A DNA stretch of 64,000 nt from Arthrobacter sp. MYb214 (GCF_002979865.1 NZ_PCPZ01000001.1:496001-560000); one strand, 5' to 3'. Counted from the stretch's first letter, positions 27,083 to 35,679 are shown. Numbers and translations: made by a program. Notes: generated by a model from the sequence alone, not told the origin.

Positions 27083-27453
27083 CAGAAGACCCGCCATTCC
27101 TCAGCTTCGAGACGGCTACGGCCGGCGTCGATGATTTCAAACGTTCCACCCAAGGTTGGGTCGTCGTCATCGGCTTGGGCACGTAGGCCTGCGGCGAGTT
27201 TTCGGAGCGACTCAGCCACGGCGGGGCCGTCGCTGGTCAGGTCTTGCGTGCGGATCTTCTTCGATACCAACACCTCGGACACTGCGATAGCTTCAAGCGC
27301 GTCGGCGGCTGCGCGCTTCACAGCCCATCGGGCGCCTTCGGCCCAGTCCTGCAGTTCCAGATAGGTTTGCAGGGTTGGGTCGTTGATTAGTGGAGGGGTG
27401 CCCATGTCTGCGATCAGTACGCGTACCTGTCGGATTGCTGCTTCGTAGTCCAT
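27082..27453 (-). CDS. Head-tail adaptor (gp6-like)
   Basis: A 123-residue helical protein starting MDYEAAIRQVRVLIADMG, with DPTLQTYLELQDW, ARWAVKRAAADALEAIA and LTSDGPAVAESLRKLAAG. This is the typical helical layout of the HK97 gp6 connector family. The ATG at 27453 is preferred because GAGGTGG lies directly before it; an earlier GTG is two codons upstream. It follows the major capsid gene and begins the connector series. Confidence 0.78.
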   Translation of the reverse strand: MDYEAAIRQVRVLIADMGTPPLINDPTLQTYLELQDWAEGARWAVKRAAADALEAIAVSEVLVSKKIRTQDLTSDGPAVAESLRKLAAGLRAQADDDDPTLGGTFEIIDAGRSRLEAEEWRVF

Positions 27454-27530
27454 GACCACCTCTTCGAAAGTTTTGGGTATAGCTGAGGGGCATCACCGAT
27501 GGTGGTGCCCCTCAGCCCTACGGGTTTGGG

Positions 27531-28607
27531 CTAAGCGCCCTTGGAGCCGTAGACGGCTACGGTGAAGCCCTTGGCGCCACCGGTTACGTGGCGGCCACGG
27601 AACCAGATGGTGTCGTCGTTGAACGAACCGTCGTTCACTGGCACCTGGCCACCGCCGACGCGCTCGCCCTGGTCACGCTTCACGCGGATATCCACGTTCT
27701 CGTGACCGATCAGGCCGGTCTTGACCACAGCCGGGTTAGCGGTAGCCTTGCCCGGCAGGAGCGCCCAGCTGGTGTTCTTGGTGGCCGCGCCGTTCAGGTT
27801 GATGAACTCGCGGGATACCTGCAGCTGCACCAGACCGCGGAACGGGTTGGTTTCCTCGGTCTCGGTGACGTTGCCGGCACCGTCGTCGACCTTGCGGACG
27901 ATCTTCTCCGCGTTGAGGATCTGGCGTGCACGCATGGCCAGGCCCGGGCCTACCACGAGAACGATGGTGCTGACGTCGACCAGTTCCTTGCGGTGGTTCT
28001 CCTTCAGCGACATGCCCTCGATGGCGGCGATCATGTTCTCAGCGGTGAGTGGCTTGGTGTCCACGGTGCCGAAGAAGCCGGTCTTCAAACCGGTCGATCC
28101 TACGAGTACCTCGTAGATCTTGCGGTTCTCGGTGTTCACCGCGGCGTTGCCGAGTACCTTCGGGAAGTCAGCGAGGTCGGAGAAGTCGCGGGACAGCTGC
28201 AGCTCCCAGGTGAGGCCGAAGTTCTTACCGGTCTTGCCGGTCTTGATCTCGACGTCAGTCTCGGCCAGCTTGCCGCCCTTGTACTCTTCGCCTTCCTTCA
28301 CGTCTTCGAAGTACTCGTTGCCGAACAGGTCGACCATCTTCTTCGGACGGAAGTCGGACAGGTTCTTCTCGAACGCGAACAGGTCGTATTCCTTGACCGC
28401 GTCCTTCTGAGCACCCATCGCTTCCTTCTCGAAAGCGGCACCGAGCAGCTTCGGGAAGTCGGAAGTGGTGAACGCTTCCATCAGGGTGTTCTGGCGGGAG
28501 AAGTTCGCGGGGTTGCGTCCTTCGCCGAACAGCTTGGCGGCTTCAAAGACGCGCTCTTCCTCAGTAGGTGCGGCGCGGAAGCCTTCACGTGCTAGTTCAA
28601 TAGTCAT
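27531..28607 (-). CDS. Major capsid protein
   Basis: A 358-residue protein (MTIELAREGFRAAPTEEERV). Early it has LMEAFTTSDFPKLLGAAFE, in the middle GKNFGLTWELQLSRDFSDLAD, and later FRGLVQLQVSREFINLNG. This matches the HK97-fold capsid proteins of actinophages that carry the AFTTSDFP block. It has a strong ribosome site (AAGGAAG) and is preceded by the decoration protein gene and the protease/scaffold gene. It would form the icosahedral shell. Confidence 0.92.
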   Translation of the reverse strand: MTIELAREGFRAAPTEEERVFEAAKLFGEGRNPANFSRQNTLMEAFTTSDFPKLLGAAFEKEAMGAQKDAVKEYDLFAFEKNLSDFRPKKMVDLFGNEYFEDVKEGEEYKGGKLAETDVEIKTGKTGKNFGLTWELQLSRDFSDLADFPKVLGNAAVNTENRKIYEVLVGSTGLKTGFFGTVDTKPLTAENMIAAIEGMSLKENHRKELVDVSTIVLVVGPGLAMRARQILNAEKIVRKVDDGAGNVTETEETNPFRGLVQLQVSREFINLNGAATKNTSWALLPGKATANPAVVKTGLIGHENVDIRVKRDQGERVGGGQVPVNDGSFNDDTIWFRGRHVTGGAKGFTVAVYGSKGA

Positions 28608-28625
28608 GGTGTGTGACTTCCTTTC

Positions 28626-28976
28626 TTAGGCGCCGGCCGGAGCAGGAGCGGTGTAGCCGAACGGAACGACTTCCAACGGGGCCGCGGTGGCGGTCTTGGT
28701 GGCCAAGGCGACGCCCCATGGGGTGTTGCCGGTGGCGGTTGCGTCGAGCTTTCGGTCGCTGGTGATGTAGACGGGGTCGCCTACGTTGGTGATGGCACCG
28801 GTGACTTCGATGTCCCAGGAGCCGTCGAGCCATACGGTGGCGTTGCCGTCTTCCTGGCGGTCGATCTGGGCGACACCGGAGATGCGGCCGATCTGGACTG
28901 GTTCGCCGGATTTGGTGCCGGATGGTACTGGCAGTGCGATGTGCAGTGCGTTGGGGTAGCGCTGGTTCAGAGCCAT
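28626..28976 (-). CDS. Capsid decoration protein (DUF2190-like)
   Basis: A 116-residue beta-rich protein (LHIALPVPSGTKSGEPVQIGRISGVAQ, then GDPVYITSDRKLDAT and WGVALATKTATAA). The pattern PSGTxSGDPV... and final GVALATK are those of small capsid-cement proteins of the DUF2190 type. It lies between scaffold and capsid genes, 18 nt before the capsid gene. It probably binds the outer capsid surface. Confidence 0.83.
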   Translation of the reverse strand: MALNQRYPNALHIALPVPSGTKSGEPVQIGRISGVAQIDRQEDGNATVWLDGSWDIEVTGAITNVGDPVYITSDRKLDATATGNTPWGVALATKTATAAPLEVVPFGYTAPAPAGA

Positions 28977-28979
28977 GGT

Positions 28980-29393
28980 TTAGGCCTTTCCGTGCAGGGC
29001 GGCGATCAGTTCGTCGTCGCTGATCTTCTTGGATTCGGTGGCGCGTGGGGTGTAGGTTCCCATGCCTCGTGGGGTGCCTGCGCCCTGGTCGGCTTCGGAC
29101 TTGGCTGCCGCCTCAGTGACTTCGGCGCGGAACTTGTCTGCGTCGAAGTCCTCTGGGGTTGCGACGGATTCTGCGAGGCGGGTGTAGAGCGCTGGTGCGT
29201 CTTCACCGAAAGCTTCGGCGACGATGCGCTTGGCTTCCTTGACCCGGTTCGCAGCGGCTTCGGTTGCGCGCTCTGCGGCTTCCTTGGCTCGTGCGTCCTT
29301 TTCGGCCTGCAGTTCTGCTTCCAGCGCGGTGGCCCGGCCGGCGGACTCGCGGAGCTGGGTCAGTTCCGCTTCCTCAATCTGGGTGGTTGCCAT
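28980..29393 (-). CDS. Scaffolding protein from internal start
   Basis: An in-frame ATG at 29393, codon 261 of the protease gene, is preceded by AAGGAGGA with 7 nt spacing, the best ribosome site of the late operon. It gives a 137-residue acidic coiled-coil protein (MATTQIEEAELTQLRESAGRA, then ALEAELQAEKDARAKEAAERA). This is the nested protease-scaffold arrangement known from lambda C/Nu3. The scaffold shapes the prohead and is then removed by the protease. Confidence 0.75.
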   Translation of the reverse strand: MATTQIEEAELTQLRESAGRATALEAELQAEKDARAKEAAERATEAAANRVKEAKRIVAEAFGEDAPALYTRLAESVATPEDFDADKFRAEVTEAAAKSEADQGAGTPRGMGTYTPRATESKKISDDELIAALHGKA

Positions 29394-30173
29394 GGTGGCA
29401 TCCTCCTTCTTGTTTTCGGTTACCCCGGCCGGAGTGGCGGGGAGAATGACGGGGTCGTATTCGACCCGTCGGCGAACCTCTACAGGTTCCCCGGAGAGGG
29501 TGACGTTGACACCGGTCAGCTCGTAGGCTTGCCGGAAGTACTTGTCACCGATTTCGTAGTAGACGTAGGTGTCATCGTGGTCAGCGACCCATGCGTAGTC
29601 GTCGTGGGATCCGCGGATGGTGGCTTGCAGCCACATGCGGATGTCGCTGGCGGTGGCTTCGGCGATGATGGACCGTGACTCAATGACCTTGGCAGCTTCG
29701 AGGACTTGCTCGATCTTCCCGCCGCGACCTGCTACGGTCACGAGGTCTGCCCTGTTGAAAGGGTTGGGGATAATGCGTTCCACGATCTTCTGTCCGGATT
29801 CGTTCACGCTGATTTCAGCGCTGGCGAAGATGCTGGCACCGATGTGCTCGTGGAAGTCGTCTACGAGGTCACGCCACGCGGAAGCGACTTTGGCTTCTGC
29901 CTGCAGTGCCCCGCCTTCGCCAACGTATGCGTCTTCTTCAAGGACGATCGCGAGGTTCCGCAGGGAACCTTCGGGGCGTTCCATCATCTCGGTTGGGGTG
30001 TCGTGGTCGATCATGCCCAATGTGCCACGAGGGAACGCACACTCAGCTGCAGCCGTTGCCAGTACTTCGGGCGTGTAGTCGCCGCTGGATCCTTGGCCGG
30101 GGCTGATCAGGGTCAGCAGGATACGGCCGGGGCCGCGCCGGGTAGCTGTCGCGGATTCGCGGATGTGTTTCAT
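28980..30173 (-). CDS. Capsid maturation protease with fused scaffold
   Basis: A 397-residue protein. The first half (about 1-240) resembles phage head proteases: ILLTLISPGQGSSGDYTPEVL, GTLGMIDHDTPTEMMERPEGS and IFASAEIS, with His and Ser residues fit for catalysis. The second half (about 261-397) is a charged alanine/glutamate-rich coil of scaffold type ending KKISDDELIAALHGKA. A strong internal ribosome site in between lets the scaffold part also be made alone. The long product would be packed in the prohead and cleave scaffold and capsid. Confidence 0.85.
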   Translation of the reverse strand: MKHIRESATATRRGPGRILLTLISPGQGSSGDYTPEVLATAAAECAFPRGTLGMIDHDTPTEMMERPEGSLRNLAIVLEEDAYVGEGGALQAEAKVASAWRDLVDDFHEHIGASIFASAEISVNESGQKIVERIIPNPFNRADLVTVAGRGGKIEQVLEAAKVIESRSIIAEATASDIRMWLQATIRGSHDDYAWVADHDDTYVYYEIGDKYFRQAYELTGVNVTLSGEPVEVRRRVEYDPVILPATPAGVTENKKEDATMATTQIEEAELTQLRESAGRATALEAELQAEKDARAKEAAERATEAAANRVKEAKRIVAEAFGEDAPALYTRLAESVATPEDFDADKFRAEVTEAAAKSEADQGAGTPRGMGTYTPRATESKKISDDELIAALHGKA

Positions 30174-30186
30174 CTGGTGGATCTCC

Positions 30187-30192
30187 TAAACT
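30187..30192 (+). promoter_or_regulatory. -10 box 7 nt before small zinc protein gene
   Basis: TAAACT followed by GGTGTCC and then the ATG at 30200; no ribosome site is visible, so a leaderless mRNA is likely if the gene is expressed. Confidence 0.45.
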
Positions 30193-30199
30193 GGTGTCC

Positions 30200-30367
30200 A
30201 TGAGTGCTGACGACGCGAATGACACCCCGGGCGAGCCGGGCGCTTGCCCTGGCCATGAGTGGAAGGTGGGACGCGTTTTCTTGCGTCCTACGGGTGGTTC
30301 CATGTCTGTGGTGTGCAAGTGGTGCGAGACTGTCGAGTACTGGCCGTCAGCCAGCGACGGCACCTAG
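30200..30367 (+). CDS. Small zinc-knuckle-like protein, 55 aa (cargo gene)
   Basis: The protein reads MSADDANDTPGEPGACPGHE, then WKVGRVFLRPTGGSMSVVCK and WCETVEYW. The CPGH and CKWC pairs would bind one zinc. It lies on the plus strand between the protease and MuF genes, 26 bp from the divergent start, and its last 21 nt overlap the end of the MuF gene. Its coding character and conserved-looking cysteines argue against chance. The function is unknown. Confidence 0.55.
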   Translation: MSADDANDTPGEPGACPGHEWKVGRVFLRPTGGSMSVVCKWCETVEYWPSASDGT

Positions 30368-31405
30368 CAGGTCTTTCACCGGTGTTTGGATGTAGGAGTC
30401 GCGCCAGCCGTCTGCGGTGCGGAGGGTTGCGAGGTCTTCCCAGCCGATCTTGCCGTCGTTGAGCAGCTGCATCCTGGTGGGGCCCATGATCGATAGTTTC
30501 GAGTCGTCGGTCAGCCCGTCGTACCAAGCTCGGGCGTCGGGGAACGCGTCGGCTGGTTCTTCAATGTTGAACCCGAGCTCTTTCCACGACTTGGTGATGT
30601 CGATGCGTGCGCAGCGCCCATTCTGGTGATCCTCTGGGCCGAAGTCATCAACCGGGTACAGGGTGCCGTGCTTGGACAGGCAGGATGGGCAGGTGCGCCG
30701 GTCCAGGGTGCATTGCCATTTCCAGCCGGTCAGCAGGTCTTTGTTCTGCTTCGCGGAGGTGAGCGACCCGTTCCGGTGGGCATCGAGCATTTCAGTGCGT
30801 GCGATCCGTGTAGCCCGGGCTAGTCCACCGTTGAAGTGTCCCTCGGTTGCGCGGATCAGTTTGCGGGCAACCTCGCGGGGGTTGTCCCCCACGACGATGC
30901 CGCGGACCAACTCTTTACGCATCGCAGCGGCCACCCAGCCGGCCAGTGGCCGTGTTGCCGAGTGGATCTGCTGGGTTGTGCGCAAAACGATCGCATCTAA
31001 CGCGTCCGGTGCTGGTGCGTCCAGCTCCAAACCGACGCCAGCCGCTTGTGGCGGCAGTTGGGAGCGCAGGACTGCTTCATGCGATTGCACCGCGTCCAGC
31101 ACTGCATCAGCCAAACTGTTCTCGATGACTTCGTTAGCGCCCCGGGTGAGTTCATTCAGCACGGTGCGCGCTTGCCTAAGCGCTGCCTGCAGTTTCCGGT
31201 TGCGTGCGACTACTGCACGGGGCAACCGGTCAGGAGCGCCCTGCAGCAAGTCCAGCAACGCTTCGTTGAACAACGGGGTGAGCGTATCCCAGGCATCTAC
31301 CCAAGCCTTGGTGAGTGCGACGGCTTGCTCGTCGGTCATCCGTTGGAGGCGACGGCGGGTGTCGGCGGCTATCAGCAGGGTTTCATCTGTGACAGCCACC
31401 GACAA
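30347..31405 (-). CDS. Minor capsid protein, MuF-like
   Basis: A 352-residue protein. The N-terminal half is helical (LTKAWVDAWDTLTPLFNEALLDL). The C-terminal half holds the MuF head-morphogenesis signature ARTEMLDAHRNGSL, then CTLDRRTCPSCLSKHG and DHQNGRCARIDI with its Cys/His set. It follows the portal gene by 7 nt, as usual. MuF proteins sit in the capsid near the portal and are ejected with DNA. No toxin domain is fused at the C-terminus. Confidence 0.88.
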   Translation of the reverse strand: MSVAVTDETLLIAADTRRRLQRMTDEQAVALTKAWVDAWDTLTPLFNEALLDLLQGAPDRLPRAVVARNRKLQAALRQARTVLNELTRGANEVIENSLADAVLDAVQSHEAVLRSQLPPQAAGVGLELDAPAPDALDAIVLRTTQQIHSATRPLAGWVAAAMRKELVRGIVVGDNPREVARKLIRATEGHFNGGLARATRIARTEMLDAHRNGSLTSAKQNKDLLTGWKWQCTLDRRTCPSCLSKHGTLYPVDDFGPEDHQNGRCARIDITKSWKELGFNIEEPADAFPDARAWYDGLTDDSKLSIMGPTRMQLLNDGKIGWEDLATLRTADGWRDSYIQTPVKDLLGAVAG

Positions 31406-31412
31406 TCACCGC

Positions 31413-32945
31413 CTATTCTTGTCCAGCCCGGTACGCGTCAGCCGCGGCCTGCCCGGCCGCCACGAGAGGGTCGAGGAAGTTGCCTTCCTCGTCGATCATC
31501 TCTTCCAGCCACTCGTCAACGTCACGCACGCCCAGGGCGCGCATGATCATCTCAGCCAACAGCAGTGGCGGGATGTGCCCGTCGGCCTTCTCCAAAGCGT
31601 CCATCATGGTTTTCGGATCAACCTTGGTGATGTCCGGGAACGCGATGGTGAGCGTCCGGTCGTCTTCTTTGGTGAGCACCGTTTGGAGCCGGTCGCCGTC
31701 ACGCACCGTCCTGCCTTGGCCACGCAGCACACCACGCGGGGCGATGACTGCCTGGTCGATGACGTAGCCGAGGATCTGCCGGCGCGCTTCACGCCAAACC
31801 TCTTGGCGACCTTGCATCGTCAGCGTGGTCGGGAAGTCCAACGTCTCCGCCACGGCACGGGCACCGGTCTGGCCGGGATCCGCCAGCAACATGGTCACTG
31901 GAATGCCCAACGCGGTGGCGACCATGGCTGCCAGTGGTTTCGCAGAGTCAGAGTCGATGGTGGCGCCGGTCTTCGGGACCGCTTCGAGTTTCGTATCATC
32001 GGTGGCGTTCACACCACCACCAGGTGCCATGCCGGCAACCTTTTCCAGCTCACGACGACCAGCCGCCGCGGTACGCTTCCCGCCCTTGCCGACGCGCTGC
32101 CAAACGATCTTGGACAAGGCGTTCATCATGATCGCCCACGCTTCAAGGAACTCCTTGTACCCGCGGGCCCACGGCAGCGCGGCGAATGCGTCGCCGATGC
32201 CGTATTGCCAGCCGGTGAGGGCGTTGACCTTGATGTGGTAGATCGGTGCATCCCAGATGATGTCGTGGCCGACACTGTTCGGGGTGGCCCCGTATCGGCG
32301 TTGGCGCATCTGCGGGCGGTAGTCGTACCGAGGGTGGTACGTGGTGACCTCTTGCTCTATGCCGGATGCGTCGCGTCGGTTCCAGACCCGCTTGTAGTAG
32401 CGGACAGACAGGGAATCTTCCGGGTCGGTGATCTGCTCTTGGATTTCCTCGAACGGGATCACACGGGGCTTCACACGTCCGGTAAGTGGGTTGGTGAACA
32501 GTGCGAAGAACACGTTGCCATCAGTGCCCAAAGCGAGTTCGTTGCGTGCCTGTGCTTCGGATCCGGCGAACACTTCCCGTACTTCCGGGTCATCCAACCA
32601 AGTCTGCACGAGGTCGTTCACGCGTTCACCGGTAGCTGTGGTGCCAACGCCCTGCCCGAAAACGTACGCTGCACGCAGTTCCAGGCCACGCTTGATCAGC
32701 GGGTTAGCGATCGCATACACACGGCACAGCTCAGCATTGCGGCGGCGCGCCTCCGGCGTGAGTTCGCGTTGCCCGTCCTGCAGGATCCGTTCCCAACCAG
32801 CATCTTCACGAGCCAATGACAGCTGGGCCATGGACTCAGTCAAGGTTTCTAGCTTGTGCTCCAACGAGGACACGGTGCCTACAGGGACGCGCTCGGTTGT
32901 GTCAGCTTCGGCTAGTGGCGCCCAATCTTCGAGGTTCAGATCCAC
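31413..32945 (-). CDS. Portal protein
   Basis: A 510-residue protein. It has RRNAELCRVYAIANPLIKRGLELRA near residue 60-90, then NELALGTDGNVFFALFTN and GVNALTGWQYGIGDAFAALPW. An extended C-terminal helical region follows (SDSAKPLAAMVATALGIPV, LLLAEMIMRALGVRDVDEW). This is the portal of actinophages with the MuF neighbour. It forms the ring through which DNA enters and leaves. It lies between terminase and MuF. Confidence 0.9.
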   Translation of the reverse strand: MDLNLEDWAPLAEADTTERVPVGTVSSLEHKLETLTESMAQLSLAREDAGWERILQDGQRELTPEARRRNAELCRVYAIANPLIKRGLELRAAYVFGQGVGTTATGERVNDLVQTWLDDPEVREVFAGSEAQARNELALGTDGNVFFALFTNPLTGRVKPRVIPFEEIQEQITDPEDSLSVRYYKRVWNRRDASGIEQEVTTYHPRYDYRPQMRQRRYGATPNSVGHDIIWDAPIYHIKVNALTGWQYGIGDAFAALPWARGYKEFLEAWAIMMNALSKIVWQRVGKGGKRTAAAGRRELEKVAGMAPGGGVNATDDTKLEAVPKTGATIDSDSAKPLAAMVATALGIPVTMLLADPGQTGARAVAETLDFPTTLTMQGRQEVWREARRQILGYVIDQAVIAPRGVLRGQGRTVRDGDRLQTVLTKEDDRTLTIAFPDITKVDPKTMMDALEKADGHIPPLLLAEMIMRALGVRDVDEWLEEMIDEEGNFLDPLVAAGQAAADAYRAGQE

Positions 32946-32960
32946 ACGGCACCACCATTC

Positions 32961-34505
32961 CTAGTAGGGCGACAGATAGTATCCATCGCTTTCGAGTTGG
33001 TCATATTCATCCGGCTGCACAATGTCATCCCCCAGCCCGTCGATTCGGTGCAGGAGCAACTGATTCACTGCTTGGGACATGGTGTCCAGCTGGTCATCGT
33101 TGGCGCCTGCAGGGAAGGACAGGGCTTCTTGGGTGAAGTGTTCCACCCAAGGACACAAGCTGGTTGCTGGGAGCACGATGTTCTTGGAGAACGCCAACGG
33201 GCTGACAGCTGACACGCGAGCGTATTTCGAACCGACTGGTTCGACTGGGATCAGCCCGATCACTGTTTTCTGCAGGGCGTTCATGACCGCGGGGCCGTTG
33301 GCTTTGTCTTCAACGAGTTTCGCGGTAGCTTCCGGCCACTTCGCTGTCATGGTTTCGATAGCGTCGCACGTCTCGTTGAAGTTCATCCGCCGGCGGACTT
33401 GGTCGAGCAGGTAGGCGACGTTGCCGACGCGTAACCAGATTTGGCCTACAACGTAGTCGCTGGTGTTCTCGCCCTTGAAAGCGAGGTCCCAAGACTGTAT
33501 GAGCTCGTGGTCGTCACGGTCGATGCCGGGCACTGTGTGCCGGCCGTCTGCGTGTTCGATCCACATTGGTTGTTCGTAGCGGGCCCACTCAGTTGGCAGT
33601 ACGCCGCCGTCATCCAGTGTCGGGTTGCCCTGGTAGAGGGACTGCCACACTTTAGGACCGACAGACACCTTGATCTGTTCCCACTGGTGCGGTGTGCGCT
33701 GGCGTGCTGATTCGAGCCACTCGCCGGGTTTACGGTCTAGTGGGTCGTTCTCCACGGCTTCGGCAGGAATGTTGAGTACGGTCCAACGGTCAGCGTCTTC
33801 ACCGGCGAGCAGGCGGCCGGCTAGGTCGTCAGCGTGCCAACGAGTTAGCACGAGGATTACTGGTGCGCCGGGGGCGAGTCGGGTGATGCCGACTGACTGC
33901 CAGAACCCCCATGCTTGTTCGCGGTAGGTTTTCGAGTAGGCCTGCTCAAGGTTGCTGATGGGGTCGTCAATGAACAGAGCGTCCACGGCGCGACCGGTAA
34001 GGCCACCGCGGATACCAACTGACCGGACACCGCCCTTTACGGGTACTTGCTTTGTCACGCCCTTGTCGTCGGTAACGCTGCGCGTGCCGTCAAGTTTCCA
34101 ACGTCGTGCTGCACCGTTGTCTTTGGCGACGCGTAGGCCGAGGTCGAGGGTTTCGTCGTCACCGTCGTTGCTGATGATGTGGTTGCGGATGTTGCGGCCG
34201 AACTCGTCTGCGAGGTCTTGGGCGTAGGAGACGATGGCGATGCGTCGGTCCGGGTTCTTGGTGAGGAACCAGAGCGGGCCGATGGTCGTAACCCGGGTGG
34301 ACTTGCCTTCCTGGGGCGGCAGGTTGATGATCAGACGATCAATCTCCCCCGCCTCAACCTTGACCAGGTACTCGTCAATCAGATCCAGCGCCGGGGTCTG
34401 CAGCGTCGTTGGTTCGATAGCCTTCGCCAGCTGGCCGGGGGTCCCCCAGTCATGCTCGGGAACTTCGAATGCGCGGGCCGCGTACTCCGCCCAATCCAAT
34501 AGCAC
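32961..34505 (-). CDS. Terminase large subunit
   Basis: A 514-residue packaging motor. The ATPase has Walker A LPPQEGKST (62-70) and Walker B ALFIDDP (176-182). The nuclease begins at about 340 with IQSWDLAFKGE and holds KLVEDKANGP and DDQLDTMSQA acidic residues. The GTG at 34505 opens the protein (MLLDWAEYAA). The start lies only 22 bp from that of a divergent plus-strand membrane gene. The small subunit gene is not adjacent but about 3 kb upstream, with a tRNA and cargo genes in between. Confidence 0.95.
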   Translation of the reverse strand: MLLDWAEYAARAFEVPEHDWGTPGQLAKAIEPTTLQTPALDLIDEYLVKVEAGEIDRLIINLPPQEGKSTRVTTIGPLWFLTKNPDRRIAIVSYAQDLADEFGRNIRNHIISNDGDDETLDLGLRVAKDNGAARRWKLDGTRSVTDDKGVTKQVPVKGGVRSVGIRGGLTGRAVDALFIDDPISNLEQAYSKTYREQAWGFWQSVGITRLAPGAPVILVLTRWHADDLAGRLLAGEDADRWTVLNIPAEAVENDPLDRKPGEWLESARQRTPHQWEQIKVSVGPKVWQSLYQGNPTLDDGGVLPTEWARYEQPMWIEHADGRHTVPGIDRDDHELIQSWDLAFKGENTSDYVVGQIWLRVGNVAYLLDQVRRRMNFNETCDAIETMTAKWPEATAKLVEDKANGPAVMNALQKTVIGLIPVEPVGSKYARVSAVSPLAFSKNIVLPATSLCPWVEHFTQEALSFPAGANDDQLDTMSQAVNQLLLHRIDGLGDDIVQPDEYDQLESDGYYLSPY

Positions 34506-34515
34506 GCTAACCGCC

Positions 34516-34521
34516 TAAGAT
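34516..34521 (+). promoter_or_regulatory. -10 box 6 nt before membrane cargo gene
   Basis: TAAGAT followed by ACGAAT and then the GTG at 34528; no ribosome site. The -35 region would lie within the first codons of the terminase gene on the other strand. Confidence 0.5.
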
Positions 34522-34527
34522 ACGAAT

Positions 34528-35148
34528 GTGAAGAAATTGAATATCAAGAAATGGCTTGAAGACAAAACAAGCCGTAGATCTGCAGGAGCTCTCGTAGCTT
34601 GTTTGGCAATTGCGCTTGGAATGCTGCTACTCGCCATAGCGTTGATCCGCTTTATAGTTGAGCAGCGAGGAATCGGCCTCATCGCCCCTGCTGCAACGAT
34701 AATCGCGACAGGCCTTGCCTCGTTTGCCGCAATTATAGGCATCGAGACCTGGGCCGAAAAACATGATGAGGATCGGCAGAGAGCGGAGTATAAGAATCGC
34801 GAAGAAGTCTATGGCGAAATGGCGCAAATAATGCTCTCCAGATTTCCTAACTCGGACGATGACGCAACACCGTACGATAAAAAACGAGATCGCGAGCTGA
34901 GGGCAATTGCCGCATTGTGGGCAAGTTCCGAAGTCATCAATACTCTTGGCTGTTGGCAAGCCCAGCTATCAGAAATTATGAAAGCGCATCAAGTCACTTC
35001 AGGAAGCATTGCGCTAACTGAACATCAACAGACATTGATCAGACGCCGATTCGGAGACTGTGTCGCTGCCATGCGACGCGATCTTTCCTCCGGCAATGGT
35101 CAGGCTGTGTCGTCCGAGGCGATACTCGCATCAATTTTCAACAGTTAA
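34528..35148 (+). CDS. Two-helix membrane protein, 206 aa (cargo gene)
   Basis: A protein with a lysine-rich start (MKKLNIKKWLEDKTSRRS) and two membrane helices at about 20-42 and 50-72 (LACLAIALGMLLLAIALI-type, then APAATIIATGLASFAAIIGI). A cytosolic helical domain of about 130 residues follows (TWAEKHDEDRQRAEYKNREEVYG, IAALWASSEVINTLGCWQAQLSE). Codon use is more AT-rich than in the structural genes, which suggests late acquisition. It lies head-on to the packaging operon. Topology resembles small membrane exclusion or defence proteins, but no family is recognised. Confidence 0.7.
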   Translation: MKKLNIKKWLEDKTSRRSAGALVACLAIALGMLLLAIALIRFIVEQRGIGLIAPAATIIATGLASFAAIIGIETWAEKHDEDRQRAEYKNREEVYGEMAQIMLSRFPNSDDDATPYDKKRDRELRAIAALWASSEVINTLGCWQAQLSEIMKAHQVTSGSIALTEHQQTLIRRRFGDCVAAMRRDLSSGNGQAVSSEAILASIFNS

Positions 35149-35354
35149 AAAGCCCAGTTTTCAGTTAATCATCTCATTGACGGCGGTCTTTTTGTCCGCG
35201 GTGTGCGCCTCGCGTAGCGGGTCGCATGTGTGTTGTGTCGGCTTGTTGGCCGCCGTCAAGTTTGGTGGGGCAGGTTGGCCTCGGGCTGTTGAAGACTAGG
35301 TTTCCCTACTCGCAGCCTTCATGGGCGCCTTCACACATTGGTGTGTTTACCCCT

Positions 35355-35427
35355 CGTGCGACTGGCAGGACTCGAACCTGCGATTCACGGCCCTCACGCC
35401 GTGGGCTCATGCCACCGAGCTACAGTC
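35355..35427 (-). tRNA. Phage tRNA with unusual anticodon loop (anticodon uncertain)
   Basis: Clear class I cloverleaf: 7-bp acceptor GCGACTG/CAGTCGC, 4-bp D stem GCTC/GAGC with an 8-nt loop, and T arm GCAGG-TTCGAGT-CCTGC. The anticodon arm is CACGGC/GCCGTG around a 6-nt loop GTGAGG (35390-35395); opening the last pair gives an 8-nt loop. Neither is the normal seven. If T33 is the T of that loop, the anticodon reads GAG (Leu CTC), but this body lacks the long variable arm of tRNA-Leu. No CCA is encoded. Confidence 0.82.
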
Positions 35428-35679
35428 GCTCCCCCCGGGCTCGTGCACCTGGGGGCTATTCAGTTATTGATGCCGAAGCTGGCGCGGGTCTTGGTGTCAG
35501 ATCGAACAGGATCAGTATTCGTCTCACTCGCCACGGTATCGGTTTGCAGCAGATTCCAGCTTGGGCACCGGTTTTGCCCAACTTTGGGGGTATGGGCAAA
35601 TCTTCGGGTTCTCACACTGCTCCGATCTTGATTTCATCCTAGGGACAAAACTGCGATAAATCAACTTCTGGTTGGTATT
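35428..35679. other. Non-coding stretch upstream of the phage tRNA
   Basis: About 250 bp with no credible gene. A GC-rich hairpin (CCCCCGG/CCTGGGGG, about 35430-35453) stands directly before the tRNA 5' end. Open frames here on both strands are short, lack ribosome sites and run through the tRNA. Confidence 0.5.

Noticed and set aside
27588-28595. Plus-strand frame of 335 codons opposite the major capsid gene
   Set aside because: Mirror frame of a highly biased, strongly expressed gene.
35226-35642. Plus-strand frames across the tRNA at 35355-35427 (including one with LAGLEPAIHGPHAVG)
   Set aside because: Typical false frames antisense to a tRNA; no ribosome site.
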